Below, piece after piece: positions 33,769 through 43,660 of a DNA stretch of 64,000 nucleotides (its first letter is position 1; each line of letters opens with the position of its first letter). The stretch lies in NCBI GenBank assembly GCA_035691865.1, contig DASSIM010000104.1, positions 3,358 through 67,357 of the forward strand. Direction: 5' to 3'. A program made the position numbers and the translations under genes. Origin of the DNA: Nitrosopolaris sp035691865 (lineage in GTDB: Archaea; Thermoproteota; Nitrososphaeria; Nitrososphaerales; Nitrososphaeraceae). Below the pieces are notes generated by a model. It had not been told where the DNA came from. It saw nothing but the letters and a program-made list of their open reading frames with translations, and did no database searches.

Positions 33769-34638
33769 TTGTTGTCTATCAACAATTTCCAGCATTTAAT
33801 TGAGGACTGGAAGTCAAATGTTGTTAATTTCCTGGGCGACGGTAATGATTCTGAGAGGCTAGCTGAGTATGCTTTACATGTTTCAAGGATTCTTGCATAT
33901 CCAGAACTGGATGTAAAAGAAATTTTAGATAAAATCGACGCAATGGGAGGCGAGCTAATTGTGGCAACGAAGAATTTGATGCCGTTAAGACCGACGCAAA
34001 TAATAGAAAGAATTAACAATTATTTATTTAAGGAAAGGGAATTTAGAGCAAACTTACAAGACTACTATAACCCCTTGAACAGCTACCTTAATGTCGTTTT
34101 GGAACAAAAGTCTGGTATTCCTATTACGCTTTCTATACTATACATACGCATAGCACATAATCTAAAATTCAGATTACACGCTGTCAATTTTCCTGCTCAT
34201 TTTCTGATTAAACACATACTGGAAGGGGACGGCAGTGAGATAATTATCGACCCGTTCAATGGTGGACGAATAATGGATGATTACACTATGAAAGAATTGC
34301 TAGATCAATTTTATCCAGGTCAAAATATTGCATTAACACGGGCGTTTGTAGAAAAGGCTACTTCAACACAAGTCATGGTACGGATGCTCAATAATTTAAA
34401 GGGTAGTTATTATGAATCGCAAGATATTCAGAAAGCAGAAATAGCAAACGAGATGATAATTGCCATAGAGCCCCATAACCCTGATGCGGTAAGAGACAAG
34501 GGGATGATATTGCTAAAGAGGAATAATCCCTTGAATGCACTCGAAATGTTGAATTCGTACCTCGAACTGGATCCTGAAGCAGAAGACGCGGATGCGGTTC
34601 TTGAAATAATAAGACAAGTCCGTGAACATATTAATTGA
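33769..34638 (+). CDS. SirB1-like transglutaminase-fold/TPR protein
   Basis: 289 residues. The N-terminal half (about 20-185) carries the SirB1 pattern: LNSYLNVVLEQKSGIPITLS, HAVNFPAHFLIKH and IIDPFNGGRIM, a transglutaminase-like fold. The cysteine expected before the motif is not obvious. The C-terminal part (about 195-285) has TPR-like helices. SirB1 proteins are common in bacteria, with no settled activity. It starts at TTG with AAAATTTTAAG about 28 bases upstream and stands alone. Confidence 0.85.
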   Translation: MLSINNFQHLIEDWKSNVVNFLGDGNDSERLAEYALHVSRILAYPELDVKEILDKIDAMGGELIVATKNLMPLRPTQIIERINNYLFKEREFRANLQDYYNPLNSYLNVVLEQKSGIPITLSILYIRIAHNLKFRLHAVNFPAHFLIKHILEGDGSEIIIDPFNGGRIMDDYTMKELLDQFYPGQNIALTRAFVEKATSTQVMVRMLNNLKGSYYESQDIQKAEIANEMIIAIEPHNPDAVRDKGMILLKRNNPLNALEMLNSYLELDPEAEDADAVLEIIRQVREHIN

Positions 34639-34836
34639 AAATAATCTCAAACAGAGTACTCTTGATTCTGAACTTGAAAGAGCGCTTTATGGTTTTTCTT
34701 AACGATTGGCAACTCTTCACTCTGAAGATGTAATACATATGAACAAGAATTAGGCGATGGTTTGTTTGATGAAATACATTGTTAGATATTGCATATGTCG
34801 TTTAGATCTTCTAAAGACGCGACCCTTGCGTAAGTC

Positions 34837-35279
34837 TTACTCGACTAGATTCCACAGCACTGCACTATGGGTACTTGCGTAATATACCCATCGCGAGATC
34901 ACGCAGAAACCGTTGTTTTCCAACAAGAGCATTCATCCAATGTTGTCAGTTGCTAGAACTGCAGATGCTTCAATGGCCCTCTGTCGTATTCCAAATTGTA
35001 GCATTCTTGCAATTAGTGCAGTAGCGATCCTCCTTCGTCTGTGAGCTAGATGGACTCTCCTTCGAGCCAGATCTGCCTTTTGTTCGGACAGATGGTGCGA
35101 TGGGAAATAGCTAAGGGGAAGTTCTTGCTTCTTTCCATTTGATCAACCAGGTAAAGCTTGCCAGGATCATCAGACCACAAGTCCCATACTAGATCAAAAT
35201 AATCGTCCCATTCGAAAGTATTGGTACAAAACCTTAGCACTTCCTCTTTATCTAATCTTTTAGCTGTCCTACCTATCAC
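34837..35279 (-). pseudogene. GNAT acetyltransferase pseudogene
   Basis: The N-terminal frame (from 35279) reads RFCTNTFEWDDYFDLVWDLW and CPNKRQIWLEG, then meets a stop. A shifted frame continues with HRRRRIATALIARMLQFGI, the acetyl-CoA-binding loop and helix, then AVLATDNIG and a stop. A third frame gives ENNGFCVISRWVYYA and the C-terminus. Together they make a complete GNAT fold interrupted by two frame changes. Both breaks fall within conserved parts, so the gene is inactive unless the sequence has errors. Confidence 0.78.
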
Positions 35280-35389
35280 GACAGAGCAGTACTTCTATTG
35301 TCATTATCGTATTCATACTGTAAAGAATTTGTGGGCTTACGAAAAATCGTAAAGGCGGTATGACAACTAATTCTTTGATTTGTCATCAT

Positions 35390-35932
35390 CTAAAACGACC
35401 CCAGCGTATTTGCCTCTTTTGCCGACGTTTCTGGATCCTTGGTTATAACCGCGATCCAAGGTTGTAGAAGGTCCGGGTTTAGTTTTACTAATTCGATATC
35501 AGCCTCAGCTAGCAGCTGCGTCCCGTCTTCTGGGTAGTCAGCAAGAACAACTATCCTTTTAATGCCGACGCTGACAGCCATCTTGCTGCATTCTAGACAT
35601 GGAGCAAATGTCGAATATAATGAGGCGCCCCTCGTACTTCCAGCATTTCCAAATAATGCGCACTGCATTATAGCATTTGCTTCTGCGTGGGTACACATAC
35701 ATCGCTCCAAAAATTCACCTGATTTGAGTTCGCCTCTGATTCGCGCATTGCATCTGTAACATCCGCCCTCAAAACAATTCTTCACACCTGATGGAGTTCC
35801 GTTGTAGCCTGTTGCTATTTGTCTATTCTCCTTTACAATCACTGCACCAATATGTCTCGTAACACAGTTCGAGCGGAGTTTTGCTATTTCTGAATGAAGC
35901 ATAAAGTACGTATCCCAGTCTGGTCTCTTCAT
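35390..35932 (-). CDS. dCMP deaminase-family protein
   Basis: 180 residues. The zinc deaminase signature is complete: His82-Ala-Glu84 (HAEANAIMQC) and Pro-Cys112-x-x-Cys115 (APCLECSK). Extra cysteines in CFEGGCYRCN and RCMC form the second zinc site of ComEB/dCMP deaminase enzymes. The reaction is dCMP to dUMP, supplying thymidylate synthesis in the cytoplasm. The start MKRPDWDTYFM is typical. Monocistronic. Confidence 0.93.
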   Translation of the reverse strand: MKRPDWDTYFMLHSEIAKLRSNCVTRHIGAVIVKENRQIATGYNGTPSGVKNCFEGGCYRCNARIRGELKSGEFLERCMCTHAEANAIMQCALFGNAGSTRGASLYSTFAPCLECSKMAVSVGIKRIVVLADYPEDGTQLLAEADIELVKLNPDLLQPWIAVITKDPETSAKEANTLGSF

Positions 35933-36339
35933 TTCCTTTTCAGATTACTCGATACAGGTTAGTATATTAGATTATTGCACAAACAAGAAGCTTGTAAGAG
36001 GTATACATGTGCGAGAACGAAGTGATAATCCGACAAACCTTATCTGAGGTGATGTACGCGACAAAGAATCAGCACTGAAGGCTCCGTGGGTTTGGGAAGA
36101 CCTACATCTCATAGGACTCCGATATGTATCATTTCCTCATGTCGCATTTTGAATGTTTGGCGTCAAACTATCGGGGGATTCTTGTGGCAGAAAAGTCAGA
36201 AGTTGGGTTAATAAGCCCATAAAGAGTCTCTCCTCGTGGTTACATTAGGAGCAATGAGTGTAAGTGGTATGAGAATAATAGTTCCCAAATATGTAATTTT
36301 TTTATAGCCCTTCAGTGCATAGTAATTATCTGTAGGTAT
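35933..36339. other. Divergent intergenic region
   Basis: No gene recognised; TTTTTTATAG at about 36297-36306 may be the TATA box of the membrane protein. Confidence 0.45.
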
Positions 36340-36900
36340 ATGCGCCACTCAAGCCTTGAAATGGATGAAAGAAGGTCACGGAAACTCCTTCTTGGAATAT
36401 TTTACTTTTGTGCATTCGCAATGGCTTCTATTACAGCATACGCTTTGTACGTCAGTGTCGGAGAATATCTTAAAACTGGGAGAGTTGTGATTGGGGAGGT
36501 ACTCGTTAACACAGAATTCCCTGTACATGGATTTTCAAAACTTGTTACTTATCTAATGATTGTATCCGTCGTGGGATGGTATTGTGTGACTAAGTTGGGT
36601 GGTGAGAAGGTCACTGACATTCCTAATACAATCAAGTTGATGTTACAATTAGTAGTTCTAGCTATAGCTGTAATAGCGCTATATGAATTCATTTACAATT
36701 TCATAATATGGAGTTCTTTGATTACTGCTGATGCTATGAAAGGAATATTGAGACTCGACACCATAAATATGCCATACCCTAATCCGAAAACACCTTGGAA
36801 CCTTGTATTTGCAACAAAGATGTCATTGGCGGCATTTCTCATCTCGGCTCACGGATTTTATATCATGTCAAAGCCGAAGAAAAGACCATCAGAACAGTGA
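36340..36900 (+). CDS. Four-helix membrane protein, uncharacterised
   Basis: 186 residues with four predicted membrane helices at about 17-38, 64-83, 100-122 and 156-175. A loop between helices 3 and 4 contains IWSSLITADAMKG and a proline-rich MPYPNPKTPWN. The N-terminus is charged and the C-terminus basic (KPKKRPSEQ), which would sit inside. No known family was recognised. It is transcribed alone, with gaps of about 400 bases either side. ATG 36361 is an alternative start. Confidence 0.75.
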   Translation: MRHSSLEMDERRSRKLLLGIFYFCAFAMASITAYALYVSVGEYLKTGRVVIGEVLVNTEFPVHGFSKLVTYLMIVSVVGWYCVTKLGGEKVTDIPNTIKLMLQLVVLAIAVIALYEFIYNFIIWSSLITADAMKGILRLDTINMPYPNPKTPWNLVFATKMSLAAFLISAHGFYIMSKPKKRPSEQ

Positions 36901-37337
36901 TAGCAAAATAGTAAGACCTCCAAATTGCATGGTCTCACGATATCAGACTTTAGATCTCCTCTTATTGCTTCATGCTCCTGGTAAACACAAATTCCACTAG
37001 ATTCAATTTGAAACTATATACAATTGGTGAATCGAATACCATGCATGTAATGACGGCTGATGCAATACTATGAACAGAAACGAGAGAACATTTAAATGAA
37101 GTTCGGGATTTCGCAGCAGTTACACTGTCTGCCACCAATACTGATTATTTCGATTTTCTTGTTCGATTAAAGGGCCGACGATAATAATATCCGCGAATAG
37201 AATAGATTAGACGAAAGAATAGAATAAACCCATATCAGGAAGAAAAAAATAAAACTGTGAATTGAAAAATTGTGGGTAATGCAAGAATCAGTTACATACC
37301 CACCAATTCGGTAGCCACTTTGTTGTTGTTGTTATCA
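36901..37337. other. Convergent intergenic region, nothing recognised
   Basis: AT-rich with purine-rich patches near 37200-37260. No gene found. Confidence 0.5.
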
Positions 37338-37646
37338 TTAGACCTCTAGGTAGACCGTTCCGTTTTCTATACTAACCTTGAATGACTCTTCTGCGCTTAA
37401 TTTGGCAGGAAACCACAATAGGTTGCCGTTAGTTACATCCCATTTTGCACCATGCCAAGGGCAGGTCAGTTCCTTGCCGTTGAGCTCCCCCTCATGAAGC
37501 TCAGCTCCGGCATGGTTGCAAGTATCTCCCATTGCATAGTAATTCCCCCCTACATTCGCAACTAGAACCTCCTTTCCGCCTGCCGTTACATGTGTTAATT
37601 TTCCTTCTGGAATATCAGTAGTTCTTCCTACAACCACTTTTGCCAT
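37338..37646 (-). CDS. Rieske-type [2Fe-2S] protein
   Basis: 102 residues, a stand-alone soluble Rieske ferredoxin. Cluster ligands are Cys43 and His45 (TCNHAG) and Cys62 and His65 (CPWHGAKW). Such proteins carry electrons to oxygenases or reductases; the partner is unknown here. TTTAAATATG at about 37667-37676 is a TATA box about 26 bases upstream, so the mRNA is probably leaderless. Confidence 0.92.
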   Translation of the reverse strand: MAKVVVGRTTDIPEGKLTHVTAGGKEVLVANVGGNYYAMGDTCNHAGAELHEGELNGKELTCPWHGAKWDVTNGNLLWFPAKLSAEESFKVSIENGTVYLEV

Positions 37647-37766
37647 GGAGCTACACCGAAATTGTCATATTTAAAATCTCATCGTCTTCAGAGTGTCAAA
37701 TGACGTTCTGATTCATCATTTCGTTGTTTTCGATTATTTATAGCACTTAAACAACATAGGTTATGA

Positions 37767-38729
37767 TTAAGCTCCGTTCTTAGTACGTATCAGCAAGCAT
37801 ATTAGTGCTTTTTGAACGTGCAATCTATTTTCGGCCTCGATCCACACAACTGATGCCTTCCCATCAATTACGTCTGAGGTTACTTCTTGACCTCGTGTGG
37901 CAGGCAGGCAATGCATGAAAATGGCATCCTTTTTCGCTAACCTCATCAGTTCAGAGTTAACTTGGTATCTCGGAAGAAAGGCCTTATTACGAGTGATTTT
38001 TTCTTTCTCTCTGCCTATTGAAATAAATGTATCTGTCATCACCACATCGGTATTTTTAGCGGCAGCAACAGGATCGTTGGTAATACTTATTTCCGATCCT
38101 CTCTTTTGTCCTTCTCTTTTTCCCAACATTACCACCTGGCGTGATGGTTCGTAGCCAGGAGGACAGGCTACTACTAGATTCATTCCAGTCTTTGCGCAAC
38201 CCAACACCAAATCATTGCAAACGTTATTGCCATCACCTATCCATGCAACATTTAATCCTTCTAGTTTTTTCTTTTGCTCCTGAATCGTCAACAAATCTGC
38301 AAGTGTCTGGCATGGATGGAAAGTATCAGATAGTCCATTTATGACCGGGACAGAAGCGTATGTGGCTAATCTTTGTATATCCGCATGACGATATAGTCGA
38401 GCTACTATACAATTTACGTAAAGTGATAAAGATCGTGCCGTATCTTCCATAGATTCTCCACGTGCCAATTGAATATCGTTAGTGCTGAGATATACCACAC
38501 TCCCACCGAGTTGATACATTCCTGTCTCAAAACTCACGCGAGTTCTGGTTGATGGTTTTTGGAAAATCATCCCAAGAACTTTTCCTTTGAGGGGTGAGTT
38601 TGATTTTCTATGCTTTGACTCTTTTTTTAGGCGACTAGCTAACTTTAATATCGAAAAGATTTCTTCGGGGTTTACGTCCATGAGACTAAGAACGTTCTTT
38701 TTACTTGAGGAGGTCTTCAATGTCTTCAT
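37767..38729 (-). CDS. argF: Ornithine carbamoyltransferase
   Basis: About 320 residues. The carbamoyl-phosphate site STRTR is at 60-64 and the ornithine-side motif HCLPATRGQEV is near the C-terminus; FHPCQTLADLLT and DGNNVCNDL are also typical. It makes citrulline from ornithine and carbamoyl phosphate in arginine synthesis. The gene starts inside the end of ftsY (overlap about 29 bases); the ATG at 38729 keeps the conserved KNVLSL strand. It is the last gene of pfdA-ftsY-argF, an unusual partner for a secretion receptor. Confidence 0.93.
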   Translation of the reverse strand: MKTLKTSSSKKNVLSLMDVNPEEIFSILKLASRLKKESKHRKSNSPLKGKVLGMIFQKPSTRTRVSFETGMYQLGGSVVYLSTNDIQLARGESMEDTARSLSLYVNCIVARLYRHADIQRLATYASVPVINGLSDTFHPCQTLADLLTIQEQKKKLEGLNVAWIGDGNNVCNDLVLGCAKTGMNLVVACPPGYEPSRQVVMLGKREGQKRGSEISITNDPVAAAKNTDVVMTDTFISIGREKEKITRNKAFLPRYQVNSELMRLAKKDAIFMHCLPATRGQEVTSDVIDGKASVVWIEAENRLHVQKALICLLIRTKNGA

Positions 38730-40227
38730 CGCTAAGATATACAACTTTCTCGTCGGCGTCCTTGCCCTGCTTTTCTTTTTCGTCGGGTCTCCTCCTTGAA
38801 TCCTTCTTTTCCGTTCTCTGCTCTTTACTTTCCACGTCTGTCAAATCGTCATTCTCCTCTGCCGTTATTTTGGTATCTGGTTCTTCGACTATTTTTGATT
38901 CTTTGTCATTCTTCTTTCTATTAAATAGCCTGCTAAAACGACTCTTCTTTTTCCCTGGCTCTTCGTCAATATGTGTTAGAATGATGTCTTCTCGGCTTTC
39001 CTTTGTTTCAGACTCCTGGCCATTGTCTTTTAAAAATGTGGATTCAATATCTAACACAGTTTTTGTGTCATTCTCCGGCTCTGCCACATGTATTGCTGAT
39101 TCCGGTAGAGGTGATTTTTCTTTCTCTGGGGTTGGGGAATAATCAGCAGCACCGCTGCTCTCCTTTGCTCCAGTTGTCCCTATCATAGGTTTGCTTATTT
39201 CGTCAGCTTTCTCTAAAGGGCCGCTAGACAAGAATTCCGCCTCTGATTTTTCAGTCACATTAGGTTCAGAGGTCAGTTTTGGTCCTAAAACTGGGTTGTC
39301 TGTTGTAATACTCTGCGAGCTGCCGAATAGTGATTGAAGGTATTTATCCATTTCAAACGGTATTAAATCATCATATTCCTGCCCAACTCCAAGGTAGACA
39401 ATTGGCTTAGAAGTAGTATAGACTATTGAAATTGCAGAACCGCCTTTGGCATCTGCATCCGTCTTGGTCAGTACGGCGCCGTCAAATTCTGTATATTCAA
39501 AAAACTCCCTAGCTTGATTTATCGTATCATTCCCAGCTAATGAATCACCGACAAATAACTTTATGTCCGGCTTTACTACTTTAACGATCTTACCAATTTC
39601 GTCCATCAGATTTTTGGCGGTCTGCATTCTTCCGGCTGTATCGATCAGCACAGCGTCCATGTGGTGTTTCTTACTATAATCAACCGCGTCTCTGCCCACT
39701 GCAGAAGGATCAGCTCCGTATCGTTGGGCAATGACCTTTATTGCCAATCTCTCGGCATGTTGAGTTAATTGCTCGATAGCCCCGGCACGATGAGTGTCGG
39801 CAGCTGCCAACACCACAGAAATACCATTTTTTCTTAGCAGACTGGCTATTTTTGCGACTGTCGTAGTCTTGCCAGTTCCATTGATTCCAAGAAACACGAC
39901 AACGAATGGCCCACCTTTCAATTCCCGCTTTGCCTTAATTTTGTCAATTAGACCTACTTTCCCAGTTTTCGCAAACATTTCTGTAATAACAGCTTGGAAT
40001 CGTAATCTGATCAATTCCTCTTTATTTTGATCTTTTTCTAGTTTTAAACCAAGCAGTTCTTTTTTCAGTTTTGTAGAGAGATCGTCGATTACCTCTTGTG
40101 CAACATCACTTTCCAGTAAGCCAAGTTGCAGATCAAATAAGATATTATCAAGATCTTTTTCAGAGAGCTCTCTTTGGCCTATACTCTTAGTGGCACTTGA
40201 AAATGCCTTTCGGAGCTGATCGAACAT
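38701..40227 (-). CDS. ftsY: SRP receptor FtsY with C-terminal acidic extension
   Basis: 508 residues. The NG GTPase domain occupies residues 1-302: G1 GINGTGKTTTVA (about 114-125), GRDAVDY, G3 DTAGRM and TKTDAD. FtsY receives SRP-ribosome complexes at the membrane. Instead of the usual N-terminal acidic A domain, a roughly 206-residue, highly charged, low-complexity region follows the NG domain. It includes a basic patch KKKSRFSRLFNRKK (about 427-440) that could bind membrane and ends in VVYLSDEDIEDLLK. Codon use looks like its neighbours, so this is not a recent fusion. It lies 17 bases after pfdA and overlaps argF. Confidence 0.93.
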   Translation of the reverse strand: MFDQLRKAFSSATKSIGQRELSEKDLDNILFDLQLGLLESDVAQEVIDDLSTKLKKELLGLKLEKDQNKEELIRLRFQAVITEMFAKTGKVGLIDKIKAKRELKGGPFVVVFLGINGTGKTTTVAKIASLLRKNGISVVLAAADTHRAGAIEQLTQHAERLAIKVIAQRYGADPSAVGRDAVDYSKKHHMDAVLIDTAGRMQTAKNLMDEIGKIVKVVKPDIKLFVGDSLAGNDTINQAREFFEYTEFDGAVLTKTDADAKGGSAISIVYTTSKPIVYLGVGQEYDDLIPFEMDKYLQSLFGSSQSITTDNPVLGPKLTSEPNVTEKSEAEFLSSGPLEKADEISKPMIGTTGAKESSGAADYSPTPEKEKSPLPESAIHVAEPENDTKTVLDIESTFLKDNGQESETKESREDIILTHIDEEPGKKKSRFSRLFNRKKNDKESKIVEEPDTKITAEENDDLTDVESKEQRTEKKDSRRRPDEKEKQGKDADEKVVYLSDEDIEDLLK

Positions 40228-40244
40228 ATGCTCAACTGGCCAGC

Positions 40245-40775
40245 CTAAACTTGGTGAGAAGGCTGACGGCTGTTGTCCCTTTTGTCATTATCTTGGCCTT
40301 GTTTTCCAGGGTTTGATAAAGTTGATGCAGCGGTGTTTCGCCCTTGCTGTAACATTTGGTTAATCTGAGCCTGAATTTGCTCCATGCGAACAGCGATTTG
40401 CTGTTTCTGGCCTAGAAGTTGCCTCAACGCAAGTTCAAATTCTTTAATTTTGGATTCCACATAGTTGATGGCATCTTCCTTAGTTTTTTCGACAGTCACT
40501 CCCGCTCCCACATTTATCAATAATTTCGTTATAGGAGGTACCAACGTGTTCAAATAAACACCAATTCCAACTGGTGTTAATGCTTCAACGACGTTTTCAT
40601 CCACAATGTTTTGGATGGCACTTGAAGCAAGACGAGCCTCTCCTACTAACCTTGTGACTGTTGCTTCGCGATTGATAATATCATTCATATAGGCCTCAAG
40701 AATTCTAGACTGTTCCACCATCTCATTTATTTTCTGCTCCATCCCACCCTGTTGGCGATTAATTCCGCTGGTCAT
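40245..40775 (-). CDS. pfdA: Prefoldin alpha subunit
   Basis: 176 residues. Two long coiled-coil helices (about 8-55 and 95-145) flank a beta-hairpin centre with VEALTPVGIGVYLN and VGAGVTVEKT, the alpha-class prefoldin layout. It forms a hexamer with beta subunits to hold unfolded proteins for the thermosome. The C-terminal 30 residues are a polar, Gln/Asn/Ser-rich tail. First gene of the pfdA-ftsY-argF cluster; pfdA next to ftsY is common in archaea. Confidence 0.93.
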   Translation of the reverse strand: MTSGINRQQGGMEQKINEMVEQSRILEAYMNDIINREATVTRLVGEARLASSAIQNIVDENVVEALTPVGIGVYLNTLVPPITKLLINVGAGVTVEKTKEDAINYVESKIKEFELALRQLLGQKQQIAVRMEQIQAQINQMLQQGRNTAASTLSNPGKQGQDNDKRDNSRQPSHQV

Positions 40776-40942
40776 GTAAGTTCAGTTTCCTCACCTATCT
40801 TATAATTGTGACTAGAAATTAGGCCAATAAATACGGGACGATTAGAATTTGTCATTTAACAAGCCATTGGTATTTCTAAGATAATGCGTCATCCGTTATG
40901 GCTTTGCTACCGGTGGATAAACACCGAACTTTCCTACCCAGT

Positions 40943-42031
40943 TTATCCCTCTGAAATTTTTGCGAAACCTTTTTGATTCAACACTTCATTCAACAATGTT
41001 AAATCATAAATTCCAACAAGATTTGGTGGCTTTTTCAAAAAACCAATCTTAAATGCGTCTTTTGCTGATTTAAAAAGAGATTGCTTTAACGGGTCGTAAG
41101 TAAAGTCTATTCTCGATGAGGCTTGCTCTAATTCATCTTTGATTATAGTATGGCCTGTAAGTTTTTTGAGTTCAGTATTGAATACCTGCATCGCTTCCGC
41201 TTTATTATGATTGATCCAGTTCGTTTCATCAACATGCACGGCCAACAATTTCATTATGATTTCAGGATTATCATGCAGATAATCGGTTCTAGATATTATG
41301 AGAGCCGTCGCAAATTTTCCTCCAGGCCACAAGATTCGTTCATCGAGAAAGATTCTTGCATTGGCTTCTTTTACCAGTTTTGCACCCCACGGTTCAGGAA
41401 CCCAAGCTCCATCGATTTGTTTCTTTAACATTGAGGTGAATATGTCAGAACTTTTTGCAGATATCACTTGTACTGTGCCTCCGTTCTCTTTTGTTTTGTA
41501 GCCATTTTCGAGCAAATAAGTTCTAAGAGCCACGTCCTGAGTATTGCCCAACTGTGGCGAAGCAAATTTTCTGTTCGCGAAGTCCCTAGTAGACTGGATT
41601 CCCGAATCATTCCTGACAACAAAAACAGTGCCTCCGGATGATGCTCCAGAAATTATCTTTAACGCTTTTCCATCGGATACTATATAGCCATTGATAGTTG
41701 GATTAGGCCCTACGAATGCCACATCAATCTGATTTGCAAATAAAGCCTCAATCAGCGATGGACCTGAATCAAAAATTTGCGGCTTAACGACGATATTAGT
41801 GCCCAATGCCTTTTGAAAATCTCCATTTCCCAATCCTATAACAGCTTGAGCATGATTTAAAATTGGAAAATAGCCAATTCTCAAAATATTAGATGATGAG
41901 CCGCTGCTGTTGTTGTTATTGCTGAACGTGAAAACTGGATTACTATAGAGCAACGAACTGGCAATAACCCCGGCAATAATGACTGCAGATATTACCAGTT
42001 TTATTTTAACATTCATTCGATTCGCCAACAA
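40943..42031 (-). CDS. Secreted ABC-type solute-binding protein (nitrate/sulfonate/taurine type)
   Basis: 362 residues. A signal anchor (about 8-27) precedes a Ser/Asn linker and a type-2 periplasmic-binding fold: RIGYFPILNHAQAVIGLG, VGPNPTINGY, FASPQLGNTQDVALRTYL and AWVPEPWGAKLV. These match the SsuA/TauA/NrtA group that feeds sulfonates, nitrate or similar ligands to an ABC importer. No permease or ATPase gene is adjacent, so its transporter is elsewhere or it acts alone. TTG 42031 fits the TATA GTTTAAAAG upstream; ATG 42016 is an alternative. Confidence 0.85.
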   Translation of the reverse strand: MLANRMNVKIKLVISAVIIAGVIASSLLYSNPVFTFSNNNNSSGSSSNILRIGYFPILNHAQAVIGLGNGDFQKALGTNIVVKPQIFDSGPSLIEALFANQIDVAFVGPNPTINGYIVSDGKALKIISGASSGGTVFVVRNDSGIQSTRDFANRKFASPQLGNTQDVALRTYLLENGYKTKENGGTVQVISAKSSDIFTSMLKKQIDGAWVPEPWGAKLVKEANARIFLDERILWPGGKFATALIISRTDYLHDNPEIIMKLLAVHVDETNWINHNKAEAMQVFNTELKKLTGHTIIKDELEQASSRIDFTYDPLKQSLFKSAKDAFKIGFLKKPPNLVGIYDLTLLNEVLNQKGFAKISEG

Positions 42032-42552
42032 GCATCATTCAAGATTGAATATTATGACTTTTAAACACATGCAACTTACAGATAACATGTCGAAATTTAT
42101 CACAGCTGGATGATAAGGTTATGGTGTGGAGAATACTACCTATGCACCTACGCTACTAATTAGAATGAGTGGTTCTTTGATATGTATATGTATCTATGGC
42201 AAAGAGAAATGGGATTATTTTATCCTACACATTAGAATTGACATCTCCAACGATATACCGGTTCACTCCAGTTGTGTTCACATTTTAATATAAATTGAAA
42301 TTCCACCTACAAACGTAATGTACTGGTTCATTTTACGTTGAATTCTGGTATCTTGTTGTTCTGAATCCCAAACTGATGAGAGTGTTCGACGCAACTCAAA
42401 ACTAGTTGAACAGATATATGAAAGATATCTATTATAACTAGCATGGAACTGGGTTAAATCCTTCAAAACGATGCCTATATCTTACATCCAGATAGGAGGA
42501 TCTGGATCTCATTATCACGAGCTGATTGCTAATGACTGCTGAACATGTGTAA
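42032..42552. other. Intergenic region, nothing recognised
   Basis: About 520 bases with no protein-like frame; its end nearest the binding-protein gene holds that gene's promoter. Confidence 0.5.
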
Positions 42553-43455
42553 CTATTCATGCTGATCCTTGATTAGGTCAAATGGTTTCATGGCATTCGG
42601 TAAATCTTCTAAGACGTCAGTTGCCACCATGTGCAACCCTACTCGCTCGTACGCCAGACTCGCCGCGATTCCATTCAGAAAAACGCCAAGTATAGAAGCA
42701 TTAAATGAGCTATACTTGGTAAGCAAACCCACCGTCAAGCCTGAAAGAATATCACCCATCCCTCCAACTGTCATCGCCGGGGTACTTCTTCTAATTGCAG
42801 CAGTTTGTTCACCGACACCATCCGAAATTATGTTAATCGATCCCTTGAGTACTATTGTAATCCCATAGTCTTTTGCAGCCGTCTGAACTGCTGAAATTTG
42901 CTCATCTTCAGTTGAACCAGGATGCTTTTCAAAAAGCCGAGTGTACTCGCCCATGTGTGGGGTGACGATCGTGCCAGTTCCCGAAATTTCTTGGAGTATC
43001 CCAGGAATTAGAGCCGAAGCATCAAGCAGCAATTTAATTTCTGCATTTCTAAGTTGTCTTATCAGTGAAACGAGTGCCTCGGGCTTGGCGAGACTCATCC
43101 CCATGCCAATAGCAGCAGCGTGAGGCTTCTTAGGAAGCATCGCCATAAGTCTATTTACTAATCCTGATGTCAACTTATCGTCGGGCAGAGGCAATGCAAT
43201 GATGTCTGGAGAGTAGGCTCTCACCGGCATAATATTAGACTTCGGAACAGCCGTAAACACAAGATCTGTACCAGATCTTAGAGCAGCTATCGAAGCAAGT
43301 ATAGGTGCTCCATGATAGATCCTGCTTCCGCCTACGACTAAAACTATACCGTTATCACCCTTGCGAGAAGTTGCTATTCTAGGGACGATGAGGTCCTTTA
43401 CAAATTTAGGCGTTACAGTTATTCTCTTTGCCAATTCCTTCTCATTTTGAAGCAT
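42553..43455 (-). CDS. nnrD: ADP-dependent NAD(P)H-hydrate dehydratase
   Basis: 300 residues, ribokinase-like fold. Motifs: VVGGSRIYHGAP near the N-terminus, IVTPHMGEYTRLF, VLKGSINII and MTVGGMGDILSG. The enzyme repairs hydrated NADH/NADPH using ADP. Many archaea fuse it to an epimerase (YjeF_N) domain; here only the dehydratase is present. TTATATATGC about 60 bases upstream (43508-43518) is the likely TATA box, which allows a short leader. Monocistronic. Confidence 0.92.
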   Translation of the reverse strand: MLQNEKELAKRITVTPKFVKDLIVPRIATSRKGDNGIVLVVGGSRIYHGAPILASIAALRSGTDLVFTAVPKSNIMPVRAYSPDIIALPLPDDKLTSGLVNRLMAMLPKKPHAAAIGMGMSLAKPEALVSLIRQLRNAEIKLLLDASALIPGILQEISGTGTIVTPHMGEYTRLFEKHPGSTEDEQISAVQTAAKDYGITIVLKGSINIISDGVGEQTAAIRRSTPAMTVGGMGDILSGLTVGLLTKYSSFNASILGVFLNGIAASLAYERVGLHMVATDVLEDLPNAMKPFDLIKDQHE

Positions 43456-43660
43456 GTAGGTAGGTGTAAGTGGATGATAAACTTTTACCAGCGTTCTCTC
43501 CCTCTTTCTTATATATGCATCAATTTTTTTAATTGGAGAATTTTTTATAGCCCGGTGGGCTATGGAATTACTTTTGTAAGACTAGACCAAAATACACCGT
43601 GGGGTCCTCTTAGCTGCTGATAAGAAAGAATCTAGAAGGTCTGAGATTTGCTCTATCATA

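Noticed and set aside
38705..39142. 145-codon Ser/Leu-rich plus-strand frame
   Set aside because: It is the antisense of the charged low-complexity ftsY tail, which yields long artificial open frames.
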